Part shown: piece by piece, positions 47,939 to 56,175 of the stretch
How the letters are laid out: each line of letters starts with the position of its first letter
How positions within the stretch are numbered: the first letter of the stretch is position 1
From: PWPS01 sp964507105
Lineage (GTDB): Bacteria > Patescibacteriota > Minisyncoccia > Minisyncoccales > PWPS01
DNA: 64,000 nt
Direction: 5' to 3'
Assembly (NCBI GenBank): GCA_964507105.1
Contig: CAZDOR010000003.1
Location: forward strand, 25,019 to 89,018
Notes under the pieces: model-generated
What the model was told of the DNA's origin: nothing
The model's database searches: none
The model's input: the letters and a program-made list of their open reading frames with translations, nothing else
Made by a program: the position numbers and the translations under genes

Positions 47939-49840
47939 TTAGTTTTCTTCGTCTTCTTCTATCTCTCCCTCTTCTATGTCTTCTTCAGCGCTATTTTCCT
48001 CATTAGTTTCTGCTTGTTCTTTTTGTTGTTGCTCGTATATTTTTGCACCTATTTTTTGAACCTTTTCAGAAAGTTCCTCAACCTTTTCTTTTATCTCTTC
48101 TGCTTTTTCAACATCATCGGTCTCTTTTAATTCTTCCAACTCTTCCAGTTCTTCCTCTATTTCCTCTAAATCGGATTTGGAAAAATCATCTCCCATTTCT
48201 TTTTTTGTCTTTTCAAAACTATAGATTAGCGATTCGGCTTCAGTTTTAGCATCCAATAATTCTTCTTTCTTTTTATCTTCTTCCGCGTGTTCTTCAGCTT
48301 CCTTCTTCATTTTTTCAATTTCCTCATCAGAAAGTCCGCACGACCCCTCTATTCTTATAGATTGTTCTTTACCGGTTCCTTTATCTTTGGCTGATACATT
48401 CAAAATACCGTTGGCATTTATGTCAAAAGTCACTTCTATTTGAGGAACTCCTCTGGGGGCGGGTGGTATACCGTCCAGGATGAATTGTCCCAAAGATTTA
48501 TTGTCTTTTGCCATGGGACGCTCACCTTGAAGCACATGTATCTGAACCGAAGTTTGGTTGTCGGCTGCAGTAGAAAAAGTTTCCGCTTCGGAAGCAGGTA
48601 TCGTTGTGTTTTTTTCTATTAGTTTTGTGAATTTACCTCCGAGAGTTTCGATTCCCAGGGAAAGTGGTGTTACGTCCAAAAGAAGCACATCTTTGACGTC
48701 TCCACCGATAATTCCTCCTTGAACCGCCGCACCAACAGCAACCACCTCATCCGGATTTATTTCCTTATTCGGCTCCTTATCAAAAACTTTTTTTATTTTT
48801 TCTTGTATTAGGGGTGTTCTGGTTTGCCCCCCTACCAAAACTATCTCATCAATTTCATTTGCAGAAAAACCCGATTCTTTTAAAGTTTTCTTGGTCATTT
48901 CAATTGATTTTTCTACGAACTCTTCTACTAAACTTTCGAATTTCGATCTGGAAAGTGAGTAATTCAAATGCTTCGGACCGTCTTCGTCGGAAGTGACGAA
49001 AGGAATATTTATTTCTGACTTTTTGGTTGAAGAAAGTTCTATTTTAGCCTTTTCAGCTGCTTCTTTCATTCTTTGCAAAGCGAGTTTGTCTTTGGAAAGA
49101 TCAACTCCATTTTCATTTTTAAATTTTTCAATCATCCAGTCCAAAATTGCATTATCAAAATCTTCTCCTCCCAAATGACTATCTCCACCACTTGCCTGAA
49201 CTTCAATTGTGTCATCACCTACTTCAAGTACTGAGACGTCAAAAGTGCCGCCTCCGAAATCGTACACCAAGACTTTTTTGTCTTGTTTCTGATTTAACCC
49301 GTAAGCTAAAGCTGCTGCCGTCGGCTCATTAATTACCCTTTTTACATCGAATCCTGCAATTTCTCCGGCTACTTTAGTCGCTTTTCTTTGTGAATCGTCA
49401 AAGTAAGCGGGAACGGTAATTATCGCTTCAGTTATTTTTTCTCCCAGCTTCTCTTCAGCGTCTTTTTTTAATTTTTGAAGAATCATTGCAGATATTTCAG
49501 GAACCTTTTTCCAATCATCATCGAATTTGATTTCTACACCCTCTCCATCCTTTTCCTTTCTTATTTCATACGGGAGGTTGTCCTTACTTTTTTTAACTTC
49601 TTCACTGTCATAATGTCTGCCGATAAGTCTTTTTGCGGCAAAGATAGTATTTTCCGGATTGGTTACTTGTTGCCTTCTGGCAATGGATCCCACTAACCGT
49701 TCACCCTTTTTACTCATCGCAACAACCGAAGGTGTAGTTCGGTCTCCTTCTTGATTTTCTAAAATCTCCGCATCTCCCTCTTTTGTTATCGCCATTGCTG
49801 AAAATGTAGTTCCCAAATCTATTCCTAAAATTTTACCCAT
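47939..49840 (-). CDS. dnaK: Chaperone protein DnaK (Hsp70)
   Basis: 633 residues from MGKILGIDLGTT; an ATG five codons upstream is also in frame. ATPase motifs GIDLGTTFSAM, FDDSQRKATKVAG, INEPTAAALAYG, VYDFGGGTFDVSVL and VGGQTRTPLIQ are intact, followed by the peptide-binding domain and lid. The C-terminal tail is highly acidic (EEDIEEGEIEEDEEN). Central folding ATPase with DnaJ and GrpE. Confidence 0.97.
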   Translation of the reverse strand: MGKILGIDLGTTFSAMAITKEGDAEILENQEGDRTTPSVVAMSKKGERLVGSIARRQQVTNPENTIFAAKRLIGRHYDSEEVKKSKDNLPYEIRKEKDGEGVEIKFDDDWKKVPEISAMILQKLKKDAEEKLGEKITEAIITVPAYFDDSQRKATKVAGEIAGFDVKRVINEPTAAALAYGLNQKQDKKVLVYDFGGGTFDVSVLEVGDDTIEVQASGGDSHLGGEDFDNAILDWMIEKFKNENGVDLSKDKLALQRMKEAAEKAKIELSSTKKSEINIPFVTSDEDGPKHLNYSLSRSKFESLVEEFVEKSIEMTKKTLKESGFSANEIDEIVLVGGQTRTPLIQEKIKKVFDKEPNKEINPDEVVAVGAAVQGGIIGGDVKDVLLLDVTPLSLGIETLGGKFTKLIEKNTTIPASEAETFSTAADNQTSVQIHVLQGERPMAKDNKSLGQFILDGIPPAPRGVPQIEVTFDINANGILNVSAKDKGTGKEQSIRIEGSCGLSDEEIEKMKKEAEEHAEEDKKKEELLDAKTEAESLIYSFEKTKKEMGDDFSKSDLEEIEEELEELEELKETDDVEKAEEIKEKVEELSEKVQKIGAKIYEQQQKEQAETNEENSAEEDIEEGEIEEDEEN

Positions 49841-49891
49841 GTTTGTATGACTCACGGCTTAAATTCACCGCTTGTCGGTTAATGTTTAATA

Positions 49892-50389
49892 TTATTTAGC
49901 AACTTTTACTTTTGCCGGACGCAATAATTCGCCGTTTAAAAGATATCCCTTTTTTATCTCTGATATTATTGTACCTGACTCTTTTTCCGATTCGACCATC
50001 ACCACTGCTTCATGTAAATTTGGATCGAACTTTTCACCTATGGAATCAACAGCCTCCAATCCGTAGTTTTTCAAAATATTCATCAGTTGTTTCTTTATTT
50101 TTAAAAAGCCTTGAATGCAGTCATCTCCCTTTTTTTCTTCCGGTATGTTATCTTCGGCCAATTCAAAATTATCAATAACTTCCAATATTTCTTTTATAAA
50201 TTTTTCTTTTTCCCTTTTTTTTATTTTTGCGGCTCTTGCCTTCTCATTTTTCTTGTAATTCATATAGTCGGCTCTCGCTCTTTTCCAACCCTCTAAATAT
50301 TCATCACGCTCCCTCTCTAACTTCTCTATGAGGCTATTTTTATTTTTCTCCTCCCTCTTTTTTTCTTCCTGTGTTTTTTTCTTTTCCAT
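49892..50389 (-). CDS. grpE: Nucleotide exchange factor GrpE
   Basis: 165 residues. Long charged coiled coil (1-65, with EYLEGWKRARADYMNYKKN), then FIKEILEVIDNFELAEDNI, GFLKIKKQLMNILKNYGLEAV and FDPNLHEAV, the GrpE signature. It exchanges ADP on DnaK. Its start lies inside hrcA (50-bp overlap). Confidence 0.94.
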   Translation of the reverse strand: MEKKKTQEEKKREEKNKNSLIEKLERERDEYLEGWKRARADYMNYKKNEKARAAKIKKREKEKFIKEILEVIDNFELAEDNIPEEKKGDDCIQGFLKIKKQLMNILKNYGLEAVDSIGEKFDPNLHEAVVMVESEKESGTIISEIKKGYLLNGELLRPAKVKVAK

Positions 50390-51107
50390 AACCGTCTTCC
50401 AATAATTTTACTAATGAATTAATTAACGAAATATTTTTATCGTAAGCCATCCTTTTTGGACCCAGCAAAGCAACAATCGCTTGTCTATCCTTTGACAGCC
50501 TACATTTGGAAATTAAAATTGAAAAATCTTTAATTTGAAAGGGATTTTCTTTTCCTATATAGACTTTAATTTCATTGTTTTCTATTTTATTTGAAAATCT
50601 TTTTTGTAGCTGTTTTTCGAATTTTTTTGTTAAGTCTAAAAAGGAATGCAATCTTTCGATATCTTCAAATTCGGGATAAAGCAAAGTTTCTTCAAAGCCC
50701 TCTTTCCAATAAAGATCCTTATCCGTTAAGTAAGAATAAGTTAGTGAGCTGGACAAACCGGCTAAAAGACAAGTTAACTCCCTGAGAAATCTAATTTCAT
50801 CCTTCATCCTTCTTTCCATTCTTTGCACCTTCTCTTTTATTTGTTGACGAGGAGGAGGTCTTTTTCCCAGAATTTTATTCACAAAGTACCTGTAACCCTT
50901 ATCCGAAGGAACTCTACCCGCTGAACTGTGGGGTTGCTCTAAATATCCCTCTTCCACTAATTTTTTCAGATCATTTCTGATCGTTGCCGGAGAGACGCCC
51001 AGTTCATAGTTTTCTTCTATGTGTCTTGAACTAACCGGCTCGGCTAAATCTATATATTCTCTAATTACTATCTCCAGAATTATCCATTGTCTTTTAGTTA
51101 TGCTCAT
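50340..51107 (-). CDS. hrcA: Heat-inducible transcription repressor HrcA
   Basis: 255 residues from MSITKRQW at 51107. N-terminal winged helix (EYIDLAEPVSSRHI, GVSPATIRNDLKKLVEEGYL, QPHSSAGRVPSDKGYRYFV) is textbook HrcA. It represses the heat-shock operon by binding CIRCE, seen 40-66 bp upstream. An in-frame ATG at 51134 is unlikely because the predicted transcript starts near 51129. No Shine-Dalgarno site; seven T precede the ATG. Confidence 0.93.
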   Translation of the reverse strand: MSITKRQWIILEIVIREYIDLAEPVSSRHIEENYELGVSPATIRNDLKKLVEEGYLEQPHSSAGRVPSDKGYRYFVNKILGKRPPPRQQIKEKVQRMERRMKDEIRFLRELTCLLAGLSSSLTYSYLTDKDLYWKEGFEETLLYPEFEDIERLHSFLDLTKKFEKQLQKRFSNKIENNEIKVYIGKENPFQIKDFSILISKCRLSKDRQAIVALLGPKRMAYDKNISLINSLVKLLEDGYGKEKNTGRKKEGGEK

Positions 51108-51115
51108 AAAAAAAG

Positions 51116-51134
51116 ATGACCATCTTCTGGTCAT
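51116..51134. repeat. Inverted repeat at the hrcA transcription start
   Basis: ATGACCA, 5-nt centre TCTTC, TGGTCAT. It lies across the predicted start of hrcA transcription, so it may be a DNA operator rather than an RNA hairpin. Confidence 0.6.
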
Positions 51135-51135
51135 A

Positions 51136-51164
51136 ATAATAAAAAATTAGCAGACGAATGTCAA
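51136..51164 (-). promoter_or_regulatory. hrcA operon promoter
   Basis: Minus-strand consensus TTGACA (51159-51164), 17-bp spacer, TATTAT (51136-51141). The -35 box lies inside the CIRCE element, so HrcA binding would block polymerase. Confidence 0.8.
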
Positions 51165-51173
51165 GAGTGATAA
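51147..51173 (-). promoter_or_regulatory. CIRCE operator
   Basis: TTAGCAGAC, 9-bp spacer, GAGTGATAA (read on the + strand), compared with the consensus TTAGCACTC-N9-GAGTGCTAA: 7/9 and 8/9 matches with exact spacing. HrcA binding site controlling hrcA-grpE-dnaK(-dnaJ). Confidence 0.85.
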
Positions 51174-51209
51174 TTATTTATTGAAAGTTTACAAGTTATA
51201 TTGAGGGAT

Positions 51210-52862
51210 TTAGATGAACTCTATTTTTTTTAGTGATTTCAAGGTAACTTTTTTAAATATTACGGAAATTATTATTGATAAAGAAATGAACACGGCAATA
51301 AGAAAGTAGCTCCCCGTGCTTAAAAAGCGATAAAGCAAATAAGCACCGAAAACACTGTAGGTTAATGAGGTTATTATAAAGGCTATACCCGGCGCTGAAG
51401 TACTTAGTTTTTGAGGGTCGTCGGTCTTGAAATTTGCAAAAATAGTACCTATTGAAAGCCCGATTATGGTTAAAGTAGGTACTCCGATCAGAATCATCAA
51501 AAGAGAAGCGGTAACTATCTCCGGAGCTATTGTCAGTGGAATAACATAAATCGACAAAGCTATTAAGCCGATTACGACCAGCAATACCCCGTAAAAGTAT
51601 AATTTTGCATCAAATATTTTCTTCAAGTTTATCGGGGCGGCACCGATTATCCAGGAAGTACTTCCCTCTTGACTGAATGCGGGAAAAACGAATCGCAGAA
51701 CAAATGCGCTTATAAAGAAAAATATAACACCGAGTTGTAAGCTGGGCGTCGCTCCCGCCGAAGCCATTTCGTGGCTGGCTCCAATGCCCGTATAAGTTTC
51801 CAAAAGATTCACTACTCCCACTTGCGCAAGCATCAATAACATAAGAAAAGAAAACCAGAATATATTTTGAGGAGAGCGAATTGAAGTTAAAAATTCTTTT
51901 TTAAAGATAACTCCAACTGCTGTTTTCGGTGTTCTTCCTTTGATTATTTTTCTGGGTTCATTTTCTTTTTTATTTTTCGCCTCGAAGGACCCTTCTTGAA
52001 AAGTTTGCCAAATATACAAATATTTGTTTTTTAGTAATTCAAAAATAATTAGGGAGCCGGCAAACATTCCGAAAACTATACCAAAGTATTTAAAGCTCTC
52101 TTGAAAAGACTCATTAAGTTTATGTATGACCATGGCGGCAAAATGAGAAGGAAAAATTGAAAAGTTTTCTTTCATTGCATTCAGTTTGGGATCCAAAGCT
52201 TCTTCTACTTGAAAAATTTCGGCTATATCGACAGCCACTACTCTGCTCCAAGCCAAAATACCGAGTCCGACGGTTATAACCCCCATTCCCGCGGCCAGCA
52301 ATTTAAAGCTTTTTATCTTAGCTAACTTCATCAAGGAAGCGAGAAAAAAAGTGAGGATTATTGCTGAAGATCCCGAGAATAAACTAAAAACTATTATTGT
52401 TGCCAAAGCAAGAATAAATCCGGGAGCTGATAAACTAAAGGTAGATTGAATTGCTAAAAGAAGTGGAATCGCTAAAATAACTATGGGCCACGACGAATCG
52501 AATAGAGCGCGAAAAAACTTTATTCGAGGCAGGCTATTGTAACTTGGAGAGGACATTATCCATGCATCCGTACTTTCTTTGAAAAAATTAAAGAGACCGA
52601 ATATTACGGTGCTTGCGAATATTAAAAACCCGATTAGCAGTAAAAATAATTGGTAGATGTAGAGAGGGCCGGCTTTCATTACGAACTCATCCTCTTCCAC
52701 TTGTGTCAATCCAAGACCTTCTCTTGTCAGTATATATATTCCGGCAGCCAACAGAAAAACCATTATGGCCATCAAAAAGGTAACGATCAGGCGAGATTTG
52801 GTATTATTTTCAAAATAGCGCTGAAATTTCTTTAGATAGTAACCGATAAATTTTTTAAGCAT
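51210..52862 (-). CDS. ABC-2-type exporter permease
   Basis: About 550 residues from MLKKFIGYY at 52862, whose ATG lies in the ATPase gene's end (8-bp overlap). About 12-14 membrane spans in two halves, with an extracytoplasmic loop in the middle. FLTSIRSPQNIFWFSFLML and AAPINLKKIFDAKLYFYGVLL are like permeases of ABC-2 exporters. No close functional family recognised; substrate unknown. It is the last gene of the yjbQ operon. Confidence 0.85.
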   Translation of the reverse strand: MLKKFIGYYLKKFQRYFENNTKSRLIVTFLMAIMVFLLAAGIYILTREGLGLTQVEEDEFVMKAGPLYIYQLFLLLIGFLIFASTVIFGLFNFFKESTDAWIMSSPSYNSLPRIKFFRALFDSSWPIVILAIPLLLAIQSTFSLSAPGFILALATIIVFSLFSGSSAIILTFFLASLMKLAKIKSFKLLAAGMGVITVGLGILAWSRVVAVDIAEIFQVEEALDPKLNAMKENFSIFPSHFAAMVIHKLNESFQESFKYFGIVFGMFAGSLIIFELLKNKYLYIWQTFQEGSFEAKNKKENEPRKIIKGRTPKTAVGVIFKKEFLTSIRSPQNIFWFSFLMLLMLAQVGVVNLLETYTGIGASHEMASAGATPSLQLGVIFFFISAFVLRFVFPAFSQEGSTSWIIGAAPINLKKIFDAKLYFYGVLLVVIGLIALSIYVIPLTIAPEIVTASLLMILIGVPTLTIIGLSIGTIFANFKTDDPQKLSTSAPGIAFIITSLTYSVFGAYLLYRFLSTGSYFLIAVFISLSIIISVIFKKVTLKSLKKIEFI

Positions 52863-53580
52863 TGCTACTGAAATGGTGATAAATTTGTAAAAGCGAGGCG
52901 TTCTCATTATTCATTTTACTTCTCATTTCTTCGATTGATCCGGTCTCGACTAATTTTCCTTCATGTAGAACGCCCACTCGTGAGGAATGTTTTTCAGCCA
53001 CCGGTAGTGTGTGGGTAGCCATAAAAATTGACCCTCCTTTTTCCACAAAATCGGACAATAGTCTCATGGCCGTTTCTGCGGATTGTGGATCGAGTCCCAC
53101 GATCGGTTCGTCAACCAAAATAAGGTCCGGTTCATGCATAAGTGCAGCTAATATTGTGAACTTTTGTTTATTTCCTCTTGAGTAGTTTTCATAATATTTC
53201 TTTTCAATCCCTTTCAGTTCAAAGTGTGAAAGAAGTTCGGGTAGTTTACTTTTGATTTCCGATTCGGATAATCCATAGAGAGTACCGGAAAATTCCAAAA
53301 ATTCTTCTCCGGTTATATGACTCCATATCTTTGGTTCGTCCGGAATGTATCCTATTTTTGCTTTTGTCAGGGCAGGAGCCTCTTTAACACTGTTTTCGTC
53401 AATTAAAATATCTCCTTTTGTCGGATGAAGGAGGCCCAAGATATTTTTTATTATTGTAGTTTTACCCGAGCCATTCGGTCCGATTATGGAAAAAAACTCA
53501 CCCCTTTTTACTTCCAGATTTATATTTTTTACTGCAGTAAAATTTCCGAATTTTTTTGTTAAATTTTTTATTTTAAGCAT
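52855..53580 (-). CDS. ABC transporter ATP-binding protein
   Basis: 241 residues. Walker A IIGPNGSGKTTIIKNI (about 34-48), Walker B LILVDEPIVGLDP, switch His in MATHTLPVAE. The signature motif reads YSRGNKQK in place of LSGGQ, a variation found among ABC-2 exporter ATPases. It powers the adjacent permease. It overlaps both neighbours by 8 bp. Confidence 0.94.
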   Translation of the reverse strand: MLKIKNLTKKFGNFTAVKNINLEVKRGEFFSIIGPNGSGKTTIIKNILGLLHPTKGDILIDENSVKEAPALTKAKIGYIPDEPKIWSHITGEEFLEFSGTLYGLSESEIKSKLPELLSHFELKGIEKKYYENYSRGNKQKFTILAALMHEPDLILVDEPIVGLDPQSAETAMRLLSDFVEKGGSIFMATHTLPVAEKHSSRVGVLHEGKLVETGSIEEMRSKMNNENASLLQIYHHFSSNA

Positions 53581-54103
53581 GCTTTAAATATTTTTGAATT
53601 AAATTTTCGGTTTCCAAAACAAAACTGTTTCCGTGTCCCGGGTATATTTTGGTTCCCGCCCGAACAAAGGTTGATAATTTTTTAAGGGATTTTCTCATTT
53701 CGGATTTGGATCCCCCGGGAAGATCAACTCTGCCATGATCATTCTGAAAGATAGTATCTCCCGTAAACATTACCTCATTGGCAAGCAGACAAATACAGTC
53801 TTCTTTATGTCCGGGGGTCCTTATTGCCTTTAATTGATAATCAATTTTGTTAATTATATATGAATCGGGCAAGTATTGCAAGATATCCAGATTGTATTTA
53901 TCAGCTAACTGTTTATTGGCTCCGATGTGATCAAAATGAGTATGTGTGTTTATTATACAGGCCGGATTTAATCCGATTTTTTCTATTTTTTTTATTATTT
54001 TTTGTGGTTCGGCACCCGGATCTATTATTATTGATCTTTTTTGGTCATGAACTATGTAGCAATTGGTTTTTAGAGAACCGACTTTTATTGTTTTTATTTT
54101 CAT
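53573..54103 (-). CDS. MBL-fold (glyoxalase II-like) metallo-hydrolase
   Basis: 176 residues from MKIKTIKVG at 54103; a longer reading from 54295 runs through the upstream gene and lacks family features. Metal motif THTHFDHIGANK (about 56-67), VMFTGDTIFQ and YPGHGNSF give the HxHxDH-H-D-H set. Probable thioester hydrolase (glyoxalase II-like), but short. An ATGA overlap couples it to the membrane gene upstream. Confidence 0.88.
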   Translation of the reverse strand: MKIKTIKVGSLKTNCYIVHDQKRSIIIDPGAEPQKIIKKIEKIGLNPACIINTHTHFDHIGANKQLADKYNLDILQYLPDSYIINKIDYQLKAIRTPGHKEDCICLLANEVMFTGDTIFQNDHGRVDLPGGSKSEMRKSLKKLSTFVRAGTKIYPGHGNSFVLETENLIQKYLKHA

Positions 54104-54480
54104 TTTAAAAAGGTTGTGATAGTAAGATACGCTCCCAAAATTAAAGTTAGATAAAGGGACATAATTACAGGAGTCGGGCTTTTCATTTCCCGAATTATTT
54201 TCACTGTTGTATCCATGAAAATTAAGCGGAAAAGTCCTTCCAGCAGAAAAAGCCATCCGGTGATTGTGACTACCCCCCTCCAACTTAACTCCCATATATT
54301 ATGAATCGTAATTACAACAATACCGGCACAAAGAAATACAAAACCGGTAATCAAAAGGAATTCTTTCGTTCTTAGTAGTCTGATCATGGCTTTTAATGCT
54401 GATTTGTTCAAAAGTAGAACAAGTGAAAATATGAACAGCAACAAGCCGATTATACGACCTAAAATTAGTGATTTATCCAT
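54100..54480 (-). CDS. Small multi-span membrane protein
   Basis: 126 residues, four predicted spans (about 6-24, 43-61, 67-86, 105-124). It has no recognised family signature; the paired Arg between the first two spans (IRLLRTKEF) is the only marked charge. Coupled between the HAD gene (2-bp gap) and the MBL gene (4-bp overlap). Function unknown. Confidence 0.75.
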   Translation of the reverse strand: MDKSLILGRIIGLLLFIFSLVLLLNKSALKAMIRLLRTKEFLLITGFVFLCAGIVVITIHNIWELSWRGVVTITGWLFLLEGLFRLIFMDTTVKIIREMKSPTPVIMSLYLTLILGAYLTITTFLK

Positions 54481-54482
54481 AC

Positions 54483-54875
54483 TCAGGTTATTAATTTAGT
54501 TAGCTTGTTTAAGATGAGTCGATTGTTTTTATAAAGAATAGATTTTAACCCTAAACTGTTTGCAGCTCTTACATTAATTGCGGAATCATCCACAAAAATA
54601 CATTTTTCGGGCTCCGTTTCCGTTATTTCCAGTATTTTTTGGTAGGCCCCCTTGCTTGGTTTAAGTACATTGTTTCTGGTCGGGCTTACAACGGTGAAAA
54701 ACAGCTCATTGATTTTATTTTTTTCTAATATTTGAGAAAAGTCCCCACCGCAATTAGTTAATATTGAATTATCATATTTGCTTTCCCTAATCCAATCTAT
54801 GAGTTCTTGATTTAGAGATCCGTTTTTCCACAGCACACCCTGCCAATCCCAGATTATGTGTTCAAAATTAATCAT
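54483..54875 (-). CDS. HAD-like hydrolase with altered motif I
   Basis: 130 residues. HAD landmarks are motif I IIWDWQGVLW (about 9), motif II SILTNCG, Lys in VLKPSKGAY, and motif IV FVDDSAINVRAANSLG. Motif I has Gln where most phosphatases have the second Asp or a Gly (DxD), so the general acid may be missing. The cap is minimal. It may be a phosphatase of altered specificity or a non-catalytic member. It overlaps yjbQ by 8 bp. Confidence 0.83.
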   Translation of the reverse strand: MINFEHIIWDWQGVLWKNGSLNQELIDWIRESKYDNSILTNCGGDFSQILEKNKINELFFTVVSPTRNNVLKPSKGAYQKILEITETEPEKCIFVDDSAINVRAANSLGLKSILYKNNRLILNKLTKLIT

Positions 54876-55254
54876 TGATTATTGTAACTTTTACCTTTCT
54901 ACTTTTTCTTGGACCGTCCAACTCTACTAAAAATATTTGTTGCCAGGTTCCCGTATCCGGTCCGTCGTTTAGAGGCATGGTTTTTTGCTGGCCTATTAAT
55001 CCGGAAAGTATATGAGCACCGGCGTTATCATCCAATTTATCATGCAGAAAGTCGTAATTTTTAATTTGTGATTGTAAAAAGTCAACCCAGTCTTTTTTAA
55101 GGTTGGGTTCATTTTCCGTGATTAAAATAGCAGCTGTGGAATGTGGAGTAAAAACATTAATCAAACCATCTCTTTTTCTTGCTCTTTTTTTTATTTTCCG
55201 GGTTATGTCGATGAGTTCTATTTTTTTATTGGTTGAGATCTTAATTTCATTCAT
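54868..55254 (-). CDS. yjbQ: YjbQ-family protein (UPF0047)
   Basis: 128 residues. The sequence has INVFTPHSTAAILITENEP, HDKLDDNAGAHILSGLIG, DTGTWQQIFLVELDGPR, the strongly conserved blocks of UPF0047/YjbQ. Some members show weak thiamine-phosphate synthase activity; the true role is unknown. It heads an operon of six overlapping genes (yjbQ, HAD, membrane, MBL, ABC ATPase, permease). Confidence 0.92.
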   Translation of the reverse strand: MNEIKISTNKKIELIDITRKIKKRARKRDGLINVFTPHSTAAILITENEPNLKKDWVDFLQSQIKNYDFLHDKLDDNAGAHILSGLIGQQKTMPLNDGPDTGTWQQIFLVELDGPRKSRKVKVTIIND

Positions 55255-55261
55255 GTTTTAG

Positions 55262-55290
55262 AAAAAGGAGGGAGAATTAACTCCCTCTTT
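55262..55290 (-). terminator. Terminator of the 25-codon gene
   Basis: Minus-strand stem GAGGGAG / CTCCCTC (extendable by G-T and A-T pairs), loop TTAATT, then TTTTTC. It begins 4 bp after the small gene's stop. Confidence 0.82.
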
Positions 55291-55293
55291 TGT

Positions 55294-55371
55294 TTATAAT
55301 ATCATTCCCACCTTTTCGAGTGCTTCTCTCATCGCTTTTGCTAACTTTTTAAAGAAAGAATTTTTTTTCAT
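55294..55371 (-). CDS. 25-residue amphipathic peptide gene
   Basis: A complete tiny gene: ATG at 55371 with a strong Shine-Dalgarno site (GGGAGGAG, 55377-55384) 5 nt upstream, a promoter just before it and a terminator just after it. The peptide begins MKKNSFFKKLAKAM and ends KVGMIL. Basic and hydrophobic residues alternate as in an amphipathic helix, giving a positive net charge. It resembles membrane-active or phenol-soluble-modulin-like peptides in general form only. Function unknown. Confidence 0.7.
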   Translation of the reverse strand: MKKNSFFKKLAKAMREALEKVGMIL

Positions 55372-55390
55372 TTTATCTCCTCCCTTCTTA

Positions 55391-55418
55391 ATTATACATA
55401 TAAAGATTTATTTTTCAA
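55391..55418 (-). promoter_or_regulatory. Promoter of the 25-codon gene
   Basis: Minus-strand TTGAAA (55413-55418), 16-bp spacer, TATAAT (55391-55396). The predicted start near 55384 coincides with the Shine-Dalgarno site, so the leader is nearly nil. Confidence 0.7.
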
Positions 55419-56089
55419 TTTAATTTATTGATTGCTTTAAAGAAAAAGGTTTTTAAAACCAAAAGGGTTAGACTGAGAGGTATAACAAAAATTCCGGCTA
55501 CGAAACTGAAACCGATTATTGAAATTACCTCATTGATAAAAGGGATTTTTTCGATTAATCCGGCCATAATGAGCAGACTTAAAAACACAATTGTTATCAG
55601 CAAACCCCAAAATGAGTTTTTAAAATCTTTTTTCGAAGGAATTATTGAAATTACTATACTGATGGACAAGTAAACTAACAACCAAAATATTGGATTTTTC
55701 CAATTGTGAATGATCATGTTAATCAGTTCACTCATGAAAGCGTATCCGGCTGGATCGGGCAAGTTGAAATTACTAACCTTAAACGCAAAAAACAAAAAGA
55801 AAGAACCGCCTATTGTCGGGAAAAAAGATATAATTGGCATCCCTATCAAGGGTAATTTTGGCTTTTCATGCTTTACGGATCCTCCGGTTGGGGAAAAGTC
55901 CACCTTTTTTATTTTTGCAAAACTTATGATACAGCCGATCAAATGGGAAATTTCATGAATTAGAATGCCGGGGAAAATTAAAATAAAATATTTTTTACCC
56001 TTAAAAATATTTTTCCATAGGGAGCGAACTATATAACTGACCGAATATAAAAGAAGAAATGATATAAATAAACTGATTAGTTTTTGCAT
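55415..56089 (-). CDS. Integral membrane protein with HExxH motif, putative metalloprotease
   Basis: 224 residues, about six spans. GILIHEISHLIGCI (about 43-56) places a HExxH zinc motif within a membrane helix, as in site-2 (M50-like) proteases, followed by a loop GGSVKHEKPKLPLIG. A later Asp-containing motif like NxxPxxPLDG is not seen; the third ligand is unclear. Could be an M50-type protease or an inactive relative. Its 3' end overlaps the promoter of the 25-codon gene. Confidence 0.65.
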   Translation of the reverse strand: MQKLISLFISFLLLYSVSYIVRSLWKNIFKGKKYFILIFPGILIHEISHLIGCIISFAKIKKVDFSPTGGSVKHEKPKLPLIGMPIISFFPTIGGSFFLFFAFKVSNFNLPDPAGYAFMSELINMIIHNWKNPIFWLLVYLSISIVISIIPSKKDFKNSFWGLLITIVFLSLLIMAGLIEKIPFINEVISIIGFSFVAGIFVIPLSLTLLVLKTFFFKAINKLN

Positions 56090-56142
56090 TCTTGAGTTTA
56101 ATTTATATTTAAATTAATTATAAGTTCAAAATTAAAATTATA

Positions 56143-56168
56143 AAAGAAAAAGCCCCGTTTTCGGGGCA
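56143..56168 (-). terminator. Terminator after the lytic transglycosylase
   Basis: Stem GCCCCG / CGGGGC with a TTTT/AAAA loop. Minus-strand T-tract TTTTTCTTTT; the + strand also has a T-rich flank, so it can work both ways. Confidence 0.82.
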
Positions 56169-56175
56169 TTTTTAT

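Noticed and set aside
51108..51134. Hairpin plus seven T before hrcA, like a terminator or attenuator
   Set aside because: The predicted transcription start falls inside the upstream arm, so the RNA would probably not contain a full hairpin.
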